Of a stretch of 64,000 bases of DNA, positions 25,177-33,832 are shown in pieces. Numbering within the stretch: position 1 is the stretch's first letter; each line of letters opens with the position of its first letter. The stretch comes from Paenibacillus methanolicus (GTDB lineage Bacteria; Bacillota; Bacilli; Paenibacillales; Paenibacillaceae). Location of the stretch: NCBI RefSeq assembly GCF_008124765.1, contig NZ_VNHS01000011.1, forward strand, positions 62,001 to 126,000. Reading direction: 5' to 3'. The notes below the pieces were generated by a model, which was not told where the DNA came from, did no database searches, and saw only the letters and a list, made by a program, of their open reading frames with translations. The position numbers and the translations under genes are program-made.

Positions 25177-26727
25177 ATGATGAACAAAACGCTTCGCCTA
25201 TCCACCGTTGCTTTGCTCGCCGCCATGCTGACGCTGCCTTCGTATGCCGCCTTCCGGACGGCATCGGCCGCGGCCGCCGTCCCGACCGATGCTTCCCTCC
25301 AGCTCAAATTCGAGGGCAACGCGTCCGATTCCTCCGCGTCCCAGACGCCGGTCATCGTGAGCGGCTCGCCTTCTTATGCGGCCGGGCGCGTCGGCAGCGC
25401 GATTTCGTTCACCGCCGCCGGACAGTATCTCAATCTCGGCCGGACGGCGAGCACGACGTTCGGCGCGTCGACGGACTACACGGTCGCCTTCTGGATCCAA
25501 TCGTCCGGCGTATCCGGCGATCCCGTCATTATCGGCAACAAGAACTGGAACTCCGGGGCGAACGCAGGCTGGATTATGTCGTTGCAGTCGAACGGTTCGA
25601 TCAAATGGAACTACACGCCCGCCGGCCAGACGCGCACGGACGTGACGATCTCCGGCGTCGCCGACGGCGCTTGGCACTATATCGCCGTGACCCACAACCG
25701 CGACGGGTCGGCGAAATTTTACAAGGATGGCCAGTTGGTCAATTCGGTCAGCATCTCGGCCAAGCCGGGCAGCATCGATACGACGGCGGGCACGAACGTC
25801 GCGCAAGACGGCACGGGGTCGTACGGCTACGCGCTGTATGCCAAGCTGGACGAGTTCCAACTGTTCAAGCGCGAGCTGTCCGCAGACGAGATCGCCGCGC
25901 TGTACCAGTCCGCGCCGGCGCTGCCGAAGAAGAAGAAAGTCATCGTCATCGGCATTGACGGCGCTCGTCCGGATGCGCTCCAAGCGGCCAACACGCCGGC
26001 GATCGACGCGCTCGTCGCGAGCGGCGCCTATACGTGGACGGCTAACGCCAACTCGAACTATACGTGGAGCGCGACCGGCTGGTCCACGCTGCATAACGGC
26101 GTCTGGTTCGCCAAGCACGGCGTGACCGACAATTCGTGGACGAACGCCAATTTCACGCAATATCCATCGCTCATGAAGCGCGCGGAGCAATATCAATCCG
26201 CCCTATCCACCGCTTCCATCGTGCACTGGTCGCCGATCAATACGACGCTCGTCGACGGCGTCGATCTGGAGAAGAACGTCGCCACCGACGCGGCCGTCGT
26301 CACCGAGACCGTCAATTTGCTGCAGACCGGCAGTCCGGACTTCTTGTTCCTTCAATTCGACGATGTCGACCATGCGGGCCATACCTACGGATTCGGCCCT
26401 TCAGTCCCGCAATATATCAGCGCGTTCCAGACGGTCGACGGCCAGATCGGCACGATCGTCAGCGCCATCAAGAACCGCGCCGCTTACGCGCAGGAAGATT
26501 GGCTGATCCTGCTGTCGACCGACCATGGCGGCAAAGGCACCAACCACGGCGGCAGCAGCGTCGAGGAACGCACGATCTTCTTCATCGCGAGCGGCGATGC
26601 CGCGGCCAAAGGCCCGATTAGCACCGCGACGAATCAGACCGACGTCATGGTGACGGCGCTCAAGCATCTCGGCGTGCCGGTGCAGACGTCCTGGAATCTC
26701 GACGGCAAGGCGGTCGGGTTGAAGTAA
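25177..26727 (+). CDS. Secreted LamG-domain / type I phosphodiesterase (alkaline phosphatase superfamily)
   Basis: 516 residues. A signal peptide (TVALLAAMLTLPSYA), then a LamG/concanavalin-like domain at about 40-235 (LQLKFEGNASDSS, YTVAFWIQSSG, WHYIAVTHNRDGSAKFYKDG), then a phosphodiesterase/nucleotide pyrophosphatase domain from about 250. Its metal site is visible: Asp261 in IGIDGARPDA, likely nucleophile Thr300 in SATGWSTLHNG, FDDVDHAGHTYG and STDHGG. ATG at 25177 follows AAAGGAG by 5 bp; the next ATG is 3 bp on. It should act outside the cell on a phosphodiester, perhaps tethered to glycan by LamG. It stands alone. Confidence 0.9.
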   Translation: MMNKTLRLSTVALLAAMLTLPSYAAFRTASAAAAVPTDASLQLKFEGNASDSSASQTPVIVSGSPSYAAGRVGSAISFTAAGQYLNLGRTASTTFGASTDYTVAFWIQSSGVSGDPVIIGNKNWNSGANAGWIMSLQSNGSIKWNYTPAGQTRTDVTISGVADGAWHYIAVTHNRDGSAKFYKDGQLVNSVSISAKPGSIDTTAGTNVAQDGTGSYGYALYAKLDEFQLFKRELSADEIAALYQSAPALPKKKKVIVIGIDGARPDALQAANTPAIDALVASGAYTWTANANSNYTWSATGWSTLHNGVWFAKHGVTDNSWTNANFTQYPSLMKRAEQYQSALSTASIVHWSPINTTLVDGVDLEKNVATDAAVVTETVNLLQTGSPDFLFLQFDDVDHAGHTYGFGPSVPQYISAFQTVDGQIGTIVSAIKNRAAYAQEDWLILLSTDHGGKGTNHGGSSVEERTIFFIASGDAAAKGPISTATNQTDVMVTALKHLGVPVQTSWNLDGKAVGLK

Positions 26728-26738
26728 GCGAACAACCA

Positions 26739-26778
26739 AATAGACCCTCATCCCGTCTTGCCCGGGATAGGGTCTATT
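26739..26778 (+). terminator. Hairpin after the phosphodiesterase gene, probable terminator
   Basis: AATAGACCCT pairs with AGGGTCTATT and the stem continues with ATCCCG/CGGGAT. No T run follows, so termination is likely but not certain. Confidence 0.55.
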
Positions 26779-26863
26779 GCTGCATACAAGGTATAATTGC
26801 GGCCACCAGCCTCTTCATCGTGATCCCCGCGTGGGGTGTTAGCTATTACGGTTCTGTATGAAG

Positions 26864-27166
26864 TTAACCAACGAGGCGAAGCGCCTTCTCGAGCGCGCCG
26901 GTCGCGCCGAAGCCGTCATGATAATCGATCTTCTTCCCTTTCTTCTCCGCGAGTTCGCGCACCGCCCACATCGACGTATGCTTGATCGCCCCGCGCAGGA
27001 TGATAATCACGTCCGCCTTGTTGATGATCCGCTGAAAATAATTTTCCACCGATCCGCCGCCGGTCTTCCCGTCATGATGCTCCACGATGAACCCCAGTTT
27101 GTCGCCGAGCTTCTTGAACGTCTCCGTCTGGCTCCCGCCGATAATCGCGACCCGTGTTTTGCTCAT
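26864..27166 (-). CDS. DUF2325 protein
   Basis: 100 residues matching the DUF2325 pattern: RVAIIGGSQ at the start, VEHHDGKTGGG, IIILRGAIKHTSMWAVRELAEK. The fold is probably Rossmann-like; the function is not established. ATG at 27166 follows GGGAGG by 8 bp, and an upstream TTG is also in frame. It is a single gene. Confidence 0.88.
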   Translation of the reverse strand: MSKTRVAIIGGSQTETFKKLGDKLGFIVEHHDGKTGGGSVENYFQRIINKADVIIILRGAIKHTSMWAVRELAEKKGKKIDYHDGFGATGALEKALRLVG

Positions 27167-27437
27167 CAATTACGCCTCCCGTTCATTTGGTTCGGATGCC
27201 CTGTAGGGTTACTTCCATCTTAAACCAATATACGTAAATGTCAATCGAATTAGTCGGAAAAAAGAACGAGCCTCCCGCCTATTTCTCGCAAAGGCGGCTG
27301 CGGGACAAAATCGCGGGTACGAATGGGTAAGAATAGGAAAGGACGATGGTCCAGAATTAGGCCTGGCCGAAGGCCACCGGGAAGCTATGCAACTATTCCC
27401 CCCGCCGATTCGTTTATACCATTGGAGGTGCTTAACG

Positions 27438-28346
27438 ATGAACAAACCCAAACAACTGGCAGCCATCCTGATGACGGCCTTGCTGGCCGCGTCGCTCGCG
27501 GCATGCAGCGGCGGCGGCAATAACGCGAATAATCAGCCCGATAGCGGCAATGCCGCGAATAACGAAGGAACCGCGCCCGGCAACGCGAGCGGCGTAACCG
27601 ATCCGGCTCCGGCCGACAATCCTGTCATGCAAGGAACCGGCACGTATAACGGCGCGGCCGACTCGCATACGGTCGAAATCGAGACGCCGGACGGCCCGAC
27701 CGCCTTCCAACTGGGCGAATCGATCGATCCGGCCGTGCTTGAACAGCTGCAGGAGAAAGATCCCGTTACATTCGAGTATCAAGAGATTGCTATAGAAGGC
27801 GACGCGACGACGAAACAGCGGGTGCTGACCAAAATCGAGAAAGCCGAGACCAGCCAAGGCGGCGGCGCGGAAGAGGGCGCGGAGCGCGCGGAGACGACCG
27901 AGCTTTCGCTCGAGATCGAGGGCAACCCCGAGAAAAAAACCGCCAAGCTCGCGCACGGCGAAGGTTACTCGCTGTATGTCTTCGACGAGCTGTTCGACTT
28001 CGACGCCAAGACGGCCACGCTGTCGATGAAGCATTTCCCGGATTACAAGGTCGAGATCGTTCAATTCCCGGTCGACTACAACCTGGATATGCTCCGCGAA
28101 GAAGCGGAAGCGGCCTTGTCCAAGACCGGCGAAGTGCGCGAGCTGAAGGGCGACGAGATCAATTCGACGATGCGCGATGCCGATCTATTCCTGCTTGCCA
28201 GCTCCGATAAGGAAACGAAGGAAGTGATCGTGAAAGACATCGACGGCATCGGGTATCAATTCAACGTGACGATGCCCGTCGGCGAAGCGTCGGATGGCTT
28301 CGGTCCGCACGCGTTCGCTTCGCTGAACACGATTGCCACGGAGTAA
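27438..28346 (+). CDS. Lipoprotein of unknown function, first of a pair
   Basis: 302 residues. A lipoprotein signal with lipobox SLAAC, then an Asn/Gly/Ala-rich spacer to about residue 60. There follow a small domain (GTGTYNGAADSHTVEIETPD, then a block VTFEYQEIAIEGD), an acidic Glu/Gly/Ala linker, and a C-terminal domain (GEGYSLYVFDELFDFDA). No known family was recognised for either domain. ATG at 27438 has TGGAGG 9 bp upstream. It is followed after 20 bp by a second lipoprotein gene, so the two likely act together at the outer membrane face. Confidence 0.85.
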   Translation: MNKPKQLAAILMTALLAASLAACSGGGNNANNQPDSGNAANNEGTAPGNASGVTDPAPADNPVMQGTGTYNGAADSHTVEIETPDGPTAFQLGESIDPAVLEQLQEKDPVTFEYQEIAIEGDATTKQRVLTKIEKAETSQGGGAEEGAERAETTELSLEIEGNPEKKTAKLAHGEGYSLYVFDELFDFDAKTATLSMKHFPDYKVEIVQFPVDYNLDMLREEAEAALSKTGEVRELKGDEINSTMRDADLFLLASSDKETKEVIVKDIDGIGYQFNVTMPVGEASDGFGPHAFASLNTIATE

Positions 28347-28366
28347 GCTTCGGGAGGAGTGACGCA

Positions 28367-29185
28367 ATGCGAATCGCACGTGTATGCGCGGCCGCCCTGC
28401 TGGCAAGCGTTCTGCTCGCGGGATGCGGCGCCAAGTCGTCAACCGGCGACGAGCAGCCGATCGAAGGCGAGCAGCCGGCCCAGTCGTCAACGTCTTCGGA
28501 CAGGGGCGCCGCGCAGAATGCCTCGCCGGTCCCCGCGGATCCGGAGAAGGCCAAGGCATTCCTCGCGGAAGCAAGCTTCAAGAACGGCGATATTTATCTA
28601 GACGGCGGCAACGTTCATATCAACGTGGTCGGACTGGACGCGGACATCGAGCGGCAGTTCTCGGCGCGTTTCACGGCCGGCTCCTATGCGCTGCACGACG
28701 TCGACTTCTCCATCCAGCAGCTGGAGGAAGCGCAGCAGGCGCTTCACGACGCAGACCCCGACAACGAGCTCGGGATTTATGGCACGAGCGTCGACGTCAT
28801 CGGCAACCGGCTGGAAATCACCCTGCCCGAAGAAGCCGCGGACAGCGTGGCCAGGATCGAGAAGATCGTTGGCAAGGAGATCGCCGACATACAAGTCATG
28901 CCGCTAGGCGAACCCCAAATCAAAGCGACGATTGCCGAGATCGACGCGCAAAGTTCGCGGATTCTCGTGCAGGAGCAAGGCTCGGCGGAACCGAACTATT
29001 GGTTCTCGTTCGACGACCGGTCGCTTCTCGTCGATGGTCAGGGTGCGGCGGTTCGGTTCGACGATTTTCAAGTCGGCCAGTCCGTTCGCATCTGGACGAC
29101 CGGCATCATCCAGGATTCGTTCCCCGCACAGGGCGTCATTCGCAAAATCGCGATCGTCCCCGAGTCGGCCAATCCGTCATCCTAA
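28367..29185 (+). CDS. Lipoprotein with C-terminal DUF3221-like domain, second of a pair
   Basis: 272 residues. A lipoprotein signal with lipobox VLLAGC is followed by a polar linker. A middle region (YLDGGNVHINVVGLDADIER) has no assignment. The last 80 residues (IKATIAEIDAQSSRILVQEQ, later YWFSFDDRS and GQSVRIW) match the DUF3221 type, a small beta-barrel often found in Bacillus lipoproteins. GGGAGGAG lies 7 bp upstream of the ATG. It is co-oriented with the lipoprotein gene 20 bp before it. Confidence 0.85.
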   Translation: MRIARVCAAALLASVLLAGCGAKSSTGDEQPIEGEQPAQSSTSSDRGAAQNASPVPADPEKAKAFLAEASFKNGDIYLDGGNVHINVVGLDADIERQFSARFTAGSYALHDVDFSIQQLEEAQQALHDADPDNELGIYGTSVDVIGNRLEITLPEEAADSVARIEKIVGKEIADIQVMPLGEPQIKATIAEIDAQSSRILVQEQGSAEPNYWFSFDDRSLLVDGQGAAVRFDDFQVGQSVRIWTTGIIQDSFPAQGVIRKIAIVPESANPSS

Positions 29186-29199
29186 ACACGCAAATGCCA

Positions 29200-29246
29200 A
29201 AAACCACCGCAAGCCTGCGACATATGCGCAGACTTGCGGTGGTTTT
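29200..29246. terminator. Bidirectional terminator between lipoprotein pair and LLM oxidoreductase
   Basis: AAAACCACCGCAAG pairs with CTTGCGGTGGTTTT around a 19-base loop that has its own TGCGCA element. It gives a T run in both directions, for the convergent genes ending at 29185 and 29272. Confidence 0.88.
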
Positions 29247-29271
29247 AGTTTGGCTTGGTTCGGTAAACGCG

Positions 29272-30300
29272 TTACAACCCAGAAGCCGCTCCCTGCAAGC
29301 AGAACGCGTCCGCCAGCAGCTCGTAGGAACGGCGCTTCGCCTCGAAATCGTATACGATCGTGGCGACCATCATCTCGCTTGTCCCGTACGCGTCCGCCAG
29401 CCGCAGCAGCTCGTACTTGACCGTCTCCGGCGAGCCGACGACGACCCGCTTGCGGTTCTCGCGCACGCGCATCAATTCGACCGCGGTATATGGATATGCC
29501 AGCGCCTTCTCCGGCGGCACGACGCCCTCGGACAGACGGCCCTGCTCCAGCTGCAGGAACTGGTAGTCGAAGCTCGCCGCCAATCGCTCGGCTTCCTCGT
29601 CCGTCTCGGCGCACACGGCGAATATGCTCACCATCGCCTGCGAAGCCTGTCCCGAGACGTTCGGCTGGAAGTGGTCCCGGTACGCCTTCACCGCGTACGC
29701 GCCGCCGGCGCCGTTAATGAATTGCGCGAACGAGAAGGAGACGCCCTTCTCCGCGGCCAGCCCCGCGCTGTCGCCGCTGGAGCCGAGCAGCCAAATTTCG
29801 GGCGCGTTCTCGATGACCGGCGAAGCGATCAGGCCGGGAAAACGATGGTTCTCCTGAGGCGCAATGCCGAAGTAATGGAGCAGATCGTCCACCTGCTGCG
29901 GATAACGGTCTATGCCGCCCATCCGTCCTTCCTGGAGCGCGCGAGTCGCTACCGGCATGCCGCCAGGCGCCCGGCCTAGCCCCAGATCAATCCGTCCCGG
30001 ATAGAGCGCCTCGAGCAGCCGGAAGTTCTCGGCCACCTTGTACGCGCTATAATGCGGCAGCATAACGCCGCCCGAGCCGACGCGAATCGTCGACGTATGC
30101 GCCGCAACCGCCGCGATCATGACCTCCGGCGACGAATGTCCGAGCCCCTTCGTGCTGTGGTGCTCCGACATCCAGAATCGGTGGTAGCCCAGCCTCTCCG
30201 TCAATTTCGCCAATTCAATCGTATCCTGTAGTGCTTCCGCCGCCGACTTGCCCTCCGGCACGGGCGTTTGGTCCAATACGCTCAGGCGCAGCATGACCAT
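29272..30300 (-). CDS. LLM-class flavin-dependent oxidoreductase (luciferase-like, MsnO8 type)
   Basis: 342 residues, a TIM-barrel flavoenzyme of the bacterial luciferase family. Blocks are LSVLDQTPVPEGKSAAEAL, YHRFWMSEHHSTKGLGHSSP and GRIDLGLGRAPGG. Such proteins use reduced FMN and oxygen; the substrate is unknown. ATG at 30300 has GGGAGG close by (4 bp) and another ATG lies 6 bp downstream with better spacing. It is a single gene preceded by a pair of AT-rich direct repeats. Confidence 0.92.
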   Translation of the reverse strand: MVMLRLSVLDQTPVPEGKSAAEALQDTIELAKLTERLGYHRFWMSEHHSTKGLGHSSPEVMIAAVAAHTSTIRVGSGGVMLPHYSAYKVAENFRLLEALYPGRIDLGLGRAPGGMPVATRALQEGRMGGIDRYPQQVDDLLHYFGIAPQENHRFPGLIASPVIENAPEIWLLGSSGDSAGLAAEKGVSFSFAQFINGAGGAYAVKAYRDHFQPNVSGQASQAMVSIFAVCAETDEEAERLAASFDYQFLQLEQGRLSEGVVPPEKALAYPYTAVELMRVRENRKRVVVGSPETVKYELLRLADAYGTSEMMVATIVYDFEAKRRSYELLADAFCLQGAASGL

Positions 30301-30328
30301 CGCACCTCCCTCGCATCGATAACAACCT

Positions 30329-30363
30329 TATATATAACTCACGAAAATAAAGTATATATAACT
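30329..30363. promoter_or_regulatory. Two direct repeats of TATATATAACT upstream of the LLM gene
   Basis: TATATATAACT occurs at 30329-30339 and 30353-30363, 24 bp apart start to start, about two helical turns. They lie 29-63 bp upstream of the start, where a regulator could cover the promoter. The binding protein is not known. The rest of 30301-30635 shows no gene or hairpin. Confidence 0.4.
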
Positions 30364-30635
30364 TTTGCGGAAAAATCCATGGAGTAAATAGGCGCAGGGT
30401 GATTCGAGGCGACGAACAGTGCGCCATTGGAGAACAAGCACCGCCGCGAACTTGTCGCAAGGCGAGCATCGGCCCGAGGTCCGCCCGAGCGCGTCCGGTT
30501 GAAGGCCATCCATCCTGCAGCGATTCGGACCAGCCGACCGCCAACGCCGCCTGCATACGCTCCGTCGACGCCGCCGAGCCCCCGTGATCGCCTCGATAGA
30601 TATTCCGCCCCAACCGAAGAACCGATGGATTGCCG

Positions 30636-31256
30636 CTACTCCGCCGCGTCCTTCTTCGACTTGGTCCCCCACTGCAGTTGGGCAAGCTTCTCGCCGCGGC
30701 CGCATGCTTCGATCAGCTCTGCCAGCCGCTTGCTGCGGGTCGCCTCCCGTTTGGCGCCGGCTACCCACCACAGCGCTATTTTGCGGTACGAAGCCGCCAT
30801 ATTCTCGAACTGCGTCCACGCCTCGTCGCTGGCGCGGAACTCCCTTTCCTCTTCCTCCGTCAACGAGGCTGGGATTTCCTGCTCGTGCGCGTAGATAGAG
30901 GACTTCGCTTCCTTGCGCAGCCCGTACGCCCGAAGCCCTTCCGGCCGCATGCGGCCTTCCTCCGTCAGCTCCGCCACCCGCTTGATGTTGACCGAGCTCC
31001 AGATGCTGCCTTGTTTGCGCGGGGTGAAGCGGATCATGTACCGCTCGGCGTCGATGCTTTTGCGCAGCCCGTCGATCCAGCCGATGCACAGCGCCTCGTC
31101 GACCGACTCCGGCCACGTCATGGTCGGCTTGCCGGTCCCTCGCTTATAATACCCGACCCACTGCACCCGCTGCCGGTCATGATAACTCTCCAGCCATTGC
31201 TTGAATGCGGCGGGCGATTCGAAAAATATCGGTTCTCCTTCGTCTTGACGCGCCAT
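30636..31256 (-). CDS. YdeI/OmpD-associated family protein
   Basis: 206 residues matching the YdeI/OmpD-associated (bacteriocin-protection) family. Blocks are EPIFFESPAAFKQWLESYHD, VDEALCIGWIDGLRKSIDAE and FTPRKQGSIWSSVNIKRVAE. It is predicted soluble. The molecular function is not established, although some members are linked to resistance to antimicrobial peptides. It lies 22 bp downstream of the hypothetical gene at 31279-31818 and is probably co-transcribed. Confidence 0.9.
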   Translation of the reverse strand: MARQDEGEPIFFESPAAFKQWLESYHDRQRVQWVGYYKRGTGKPTMTWPESVDEALCIGWIDGLRKSIDAERYMIRFTPRKQGSIWSSVNIKRVAELTEEGRMRPEGLRAYGLRKEAKSSIYAHEQEIPASLTEEEEREFRASDEAWTQFENMAASYRKIALWWVAGAKREATRSKRLAELIEACGRGEKLAQLQWGTKSKKDAAE

Positions 31257-31278
31257 GGCGAGCCCTCCTTGGACAAGC

Positions 31279-31818
31279 TTAGTCCGCGATCAGCCATTCG
31301 AACCGTACGCCCGTCAGCTCCGCGATCCGCTCGACCTGCTCCGGCGTCGCGCAGCCGATCAGCCCGTCCGAGCCTTCCCACGCATAGCACGTGAACCGAA
31401 GCCCCGTGCCCGCCTGTGCCAGCAGATGCTCGAATCCGACGAATATGTTCGTGTCGGTCCAATCGCCATCCACCGCGAACTCCCACATATGCCGCTGCTC
31501 CTGGTAGGTAAACGATAGATAAGCGCGTTCGTTCTCCGAGTCGAACTCGTCGGCGATATCCGTGATCGCCAGCACGCCGCCCGACAGCCGGCACAGCTCG
31601 GCCGCGATCGCCGCGTAATCGCCGGGACCGTGAATGCTGGCCATGTCGAAATGCCAGATCTGGTCCGACATCGGCACGCCTTCCTCTACCGTGCCGCCCA
31701 TGACGATCAGCAGCGTCTCCGCGTCGTCGATCGTATCCGTCGCTTCCCGGATATCCGCCGGCACCTCTTTTCGCAGGGCAATGCCCGCTTGCTCGAATTG
31801 TTGTCGCAACGTAGTCAT
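31279..31818 (-). CDS. Conserved hypothetical protein, 179 residues
   Basis: An acidic soluble protein with no signal or membrane segment and a strong ribosome site (GGAGG 9 bp before the ATG). Notable blocks are DDAETLLIVMGGTVEEGVPM near residue 30, IWHFDMASIHGPGDYAAIAAEL and the C-terminal CATPEQVERIAELTGVRFEW. No family was recognised. It is co-oriented with the YdeI-like gene. Confidence 0.8.
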   Translation of the reverse strand: MTTLRQQFEQAGIALRKEVPADIREATDTIDDAETLLIVMGGTVEEGVPMSDQIWHFDMASIHGPGDYAAIAAELCRLSGGVLAITDIADEFDSENERAYLSFTYQEQRHMWEFAVDGDWTDTNIFVGFEHLLAQAGTGLRFTCYAWEGSDGLIGCATPEQVERIAELTGVRFEWLIAD

Positions 31819-31860
31819 CTGTTCATTCCTCCGCTTCCCTACTTCGGCCTTTCCGCGTAA

Positions 31861-31902
31861 AAAACAAAGCCGGCACGACCGCGAAGCGCATCATGCCAGC
31901 CC
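31861..31902 (-). terminator. Terminator of the potABCD operon
   Basis: On the minus strand GCTGGCA pairs with TGCCGGC (one G-U pair) around an inner GCGCTTCGCGG element, followed by TTTGTTTTTT. It lies 29 bp beyond the potD stop. Confidence 0.8.
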
Positions 31903-31930
31903 TCTTTACCCCAGTATAGCCCATTTCGTT

Positions 31931-33004
31931 CTATTTGCGATGCATCTTGAACTCGAGGAACAGCTCGTTGTAATGCGCGAGCATTTTCTTCCCGAGGTTG
32001 TCGTACACTTCCAGCTTCTCCGTCAGCTCGGGGCTCGGATAGAACCGCGTATCGCCCGAGATGTCCTCCGGCAGGAGCGCGAGCGCCTCCTTGTTCGGCG
32101 TCGAGTAGCCGACGTATTCGGCGTTCCGGGCCGCGTGCTCCGGTTCGAGCATGAAGTTCATGAACGCGTACGCGCCCTCGATGTTGCGCGCCGTCTTCGG
32201 AATGACCATGTTATCGAACCACAGGTTCGAGCCTTCCTCCGGCACGACGTAGTCGAGTTTCTCGTTCTCGGTCATGATCTCCGACGCGTCGCCCGACCAG
32301 ACGACGCCGACGGCCGCTTCCTCGTTGGCCAGCAGCATTTTGATTTCGTCGCCGACGATCGCCTTCACGTTCGGAGTGAGCGCGTCGAGCTTGCGCTTCG
32401 CCTCCTGCAGATGGTCCTCGTTCGTATCGTTGAGCGAATAACGCAGGCTGTTTAGCCCGAAGCCGATCACTTCCCGCGCGCCGTCCACGAGCAAAATATT
32501 GTTGCGCAGCGACGGGTCCCACAGGTCGTTCCAGCTTGTCGGCGCCTCGCCCTCGAGCAGATCCGGATTGTACACGATGCCGACCGTTCCCCAGAAATAC
32601 GGCACCGAATATTCGTTGTCCGGGTCGAACGAGAGATTCATGAACCGCTCGTCGATATGCTTTAAATTCGGCAGTTTGCTGTGGTCGATCGGCAGCAGCA
32701 GGTTCTCTTCTTTCATTTTGCTGATCGCGTATTCGGAAGGCACGGAGATGTCGAACGTCGTCCCGCCCTGCTCGATCTTCGTCATCATCGCCTCGTTGGA
32801 ATCGAATGTCTGGTAGATGACCTTGACGCCGCTCTCCTCTTCGAACTCCGCGAGCAGGTCCGGATCGATATAATCGCCCCAGTTGTAAATCGTCAGCGTG
32901 TTGCCGCCCGAATACCCTTGCGAGGAATTGAGCAGCGACGTCGCGTACATGAGACCGAAGGCGACGATAAAGACTGCGGCGAACATTTGAACCAGCTGTC
33001 TCAT
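31931..33004 (-). CDS. potD: Spermidine/putrescine-binding protein PotD
   Basis: 357 residues of the PotD/PotF family: TLTIYNWGDYIDPDLLAEFE, FDISVPSEYAISKM, PYFWGTVGIVYNP and VVWSGDASEIM. It binds polyamine outside the cell and hands it to PotBC. The N-terminal hydrophobic stretch lacks a lipobox cysteine, so it is either membrane-anchored by that helix or released, unlike the usual Gram-positive lipoprotein form. ATG at 33004 overlaps the potC stop by 4 bp. Last gene of the operon. Confidence 0.93.
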   Translation of the reverse strand: MRQLVQMFAAVFIVAFGLMYATSLLNSSQGYSGGNTLTIYNWGDYIDPDLLAEFEEESGVKVIYQTFDSNEAMMTKIEQGGTTFDISVPSEYAISKMKEENLLLPIDHSKLPNLKHIDERFMNLSFDPDNEYSVPYFWGTVGIVYNPDLLEGEAPTSWNDLWDPSLRNNILLVDGAREVIGFGLNSLRYSLNDTNEDHLQEAKRKLDALTPNVKAIVGDEIKMLLANEEAAVGVVWSGDASEIMTENEKLDYVVPEEGSNLWFDNMVIPKTARNIEGAYAFMNFMLEPEHAARNAEYVGYSTPNKEALALLPEDISGDTRFYPSPELTEKLEVYDNLGKKMLAHYNELFLEFKMHRK

Positions 33005-33822
33005 CGCACCGCCCGCCCCCCTTCGGCGCCGCGTGCCTGCGAACGGCTCGCGCGCTGATTAATGAAGTAGTAGCCGATGACGAGCAGCACCGTGAACAGG
33101 AACAGCAGCGTCGACAGCGCATTGATCGACAGCGACACGCCCTGGCGGGCGCGCGAGTAGATCTCGACCGACAGCGTGGAGAAGCCGTTGCCCGTTACGA
33201 AGAACGTGACGGCGAAGTCGTCCAGCGAGTAGGTGAGCGCCATGAAGAAGCCGGCGAAGATGCCCGGTTTGATATAAGGCAGCACCACCTTCGTCAGCAC
33301 GTCCCAGCCGCTTGCGCCGAGGTCGCGGGCCGCGTCGATGAGCGACGGGCTCATCTCCTGCAGCTTCGGCAGCACCATCAGCACGACGATCGGCACGCTG
33401 AACGCGATATGCGACAGCAGCACGGACGTGAACCCGAGCTTGATCCCGATCATCGTGAACAGGATGAGGAACGACGCCCCGATGATGACGTCCGGGCTGA
33501 CGATGAGCACGTTATTGAGCGACAGCAGCGCGTTGCGCGGCTGCCTTCTGCGGACGTGGCGGATGGCCAGCGCCCCGATGACGCCGAGGATCGTGGAGAT
33601 CGCCGACGACAGCAGCGCGATGACGAACGTGTTCAATACGATAATGAGCAGACGCGTATCCGCGAACACCTCTCCGTACCACTCCAGCGTAAAACCGTCC
33701 CAGCCGTGCATCGTACCGCCGCTGTTGAACGAATACGCCATCAAGTAAGCGATCGGCGCATAAAGGATCGCGAATACCGCGATTAAATACAGGTTAGCCA
33801 AGCGAGCACCTTTCTTGTTCAT
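33001..33822 (-). CDS. potC: Polyamine ABC permease PotC
   Basis: 273 residues, about six helices, with the ATPase-docking loop LIDAARDLGASGWDVLTKVV, typical of PotC. The first helix is NLYLIAVFAILYAPIAYLMA. It overlaps potD by 4 bp and lies 10 bp after potB, so the four genes form one transcript. Confidence 0.94.
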   Translation of the reverse strand: MNKKGARLANLYLIAVFAILYAPIAYLMAYSFNSGGTMHGWDGFTLEWYGEVFADTRLLIIVLNTFVIALLSSAISTILGVIGALAIRHVRRRQPRNALLSLNNVLIVSPDVIIGASFLILFTMIGIKLGFTSVLLSHIAFSVPIVVLMVLPKLQEMSPSLIDAARDLGASGWDVLTKVVLPYIKPGIFAGFFMALTYSLDDFAVTFFVTGNGFSTLSVEIYSRARQGVSLSINALSTLLFLFTVLLVIGYYFINQRASRSQARGAEGGRAVR

Positions 33823-33832
33823 CCCGCCGCTC

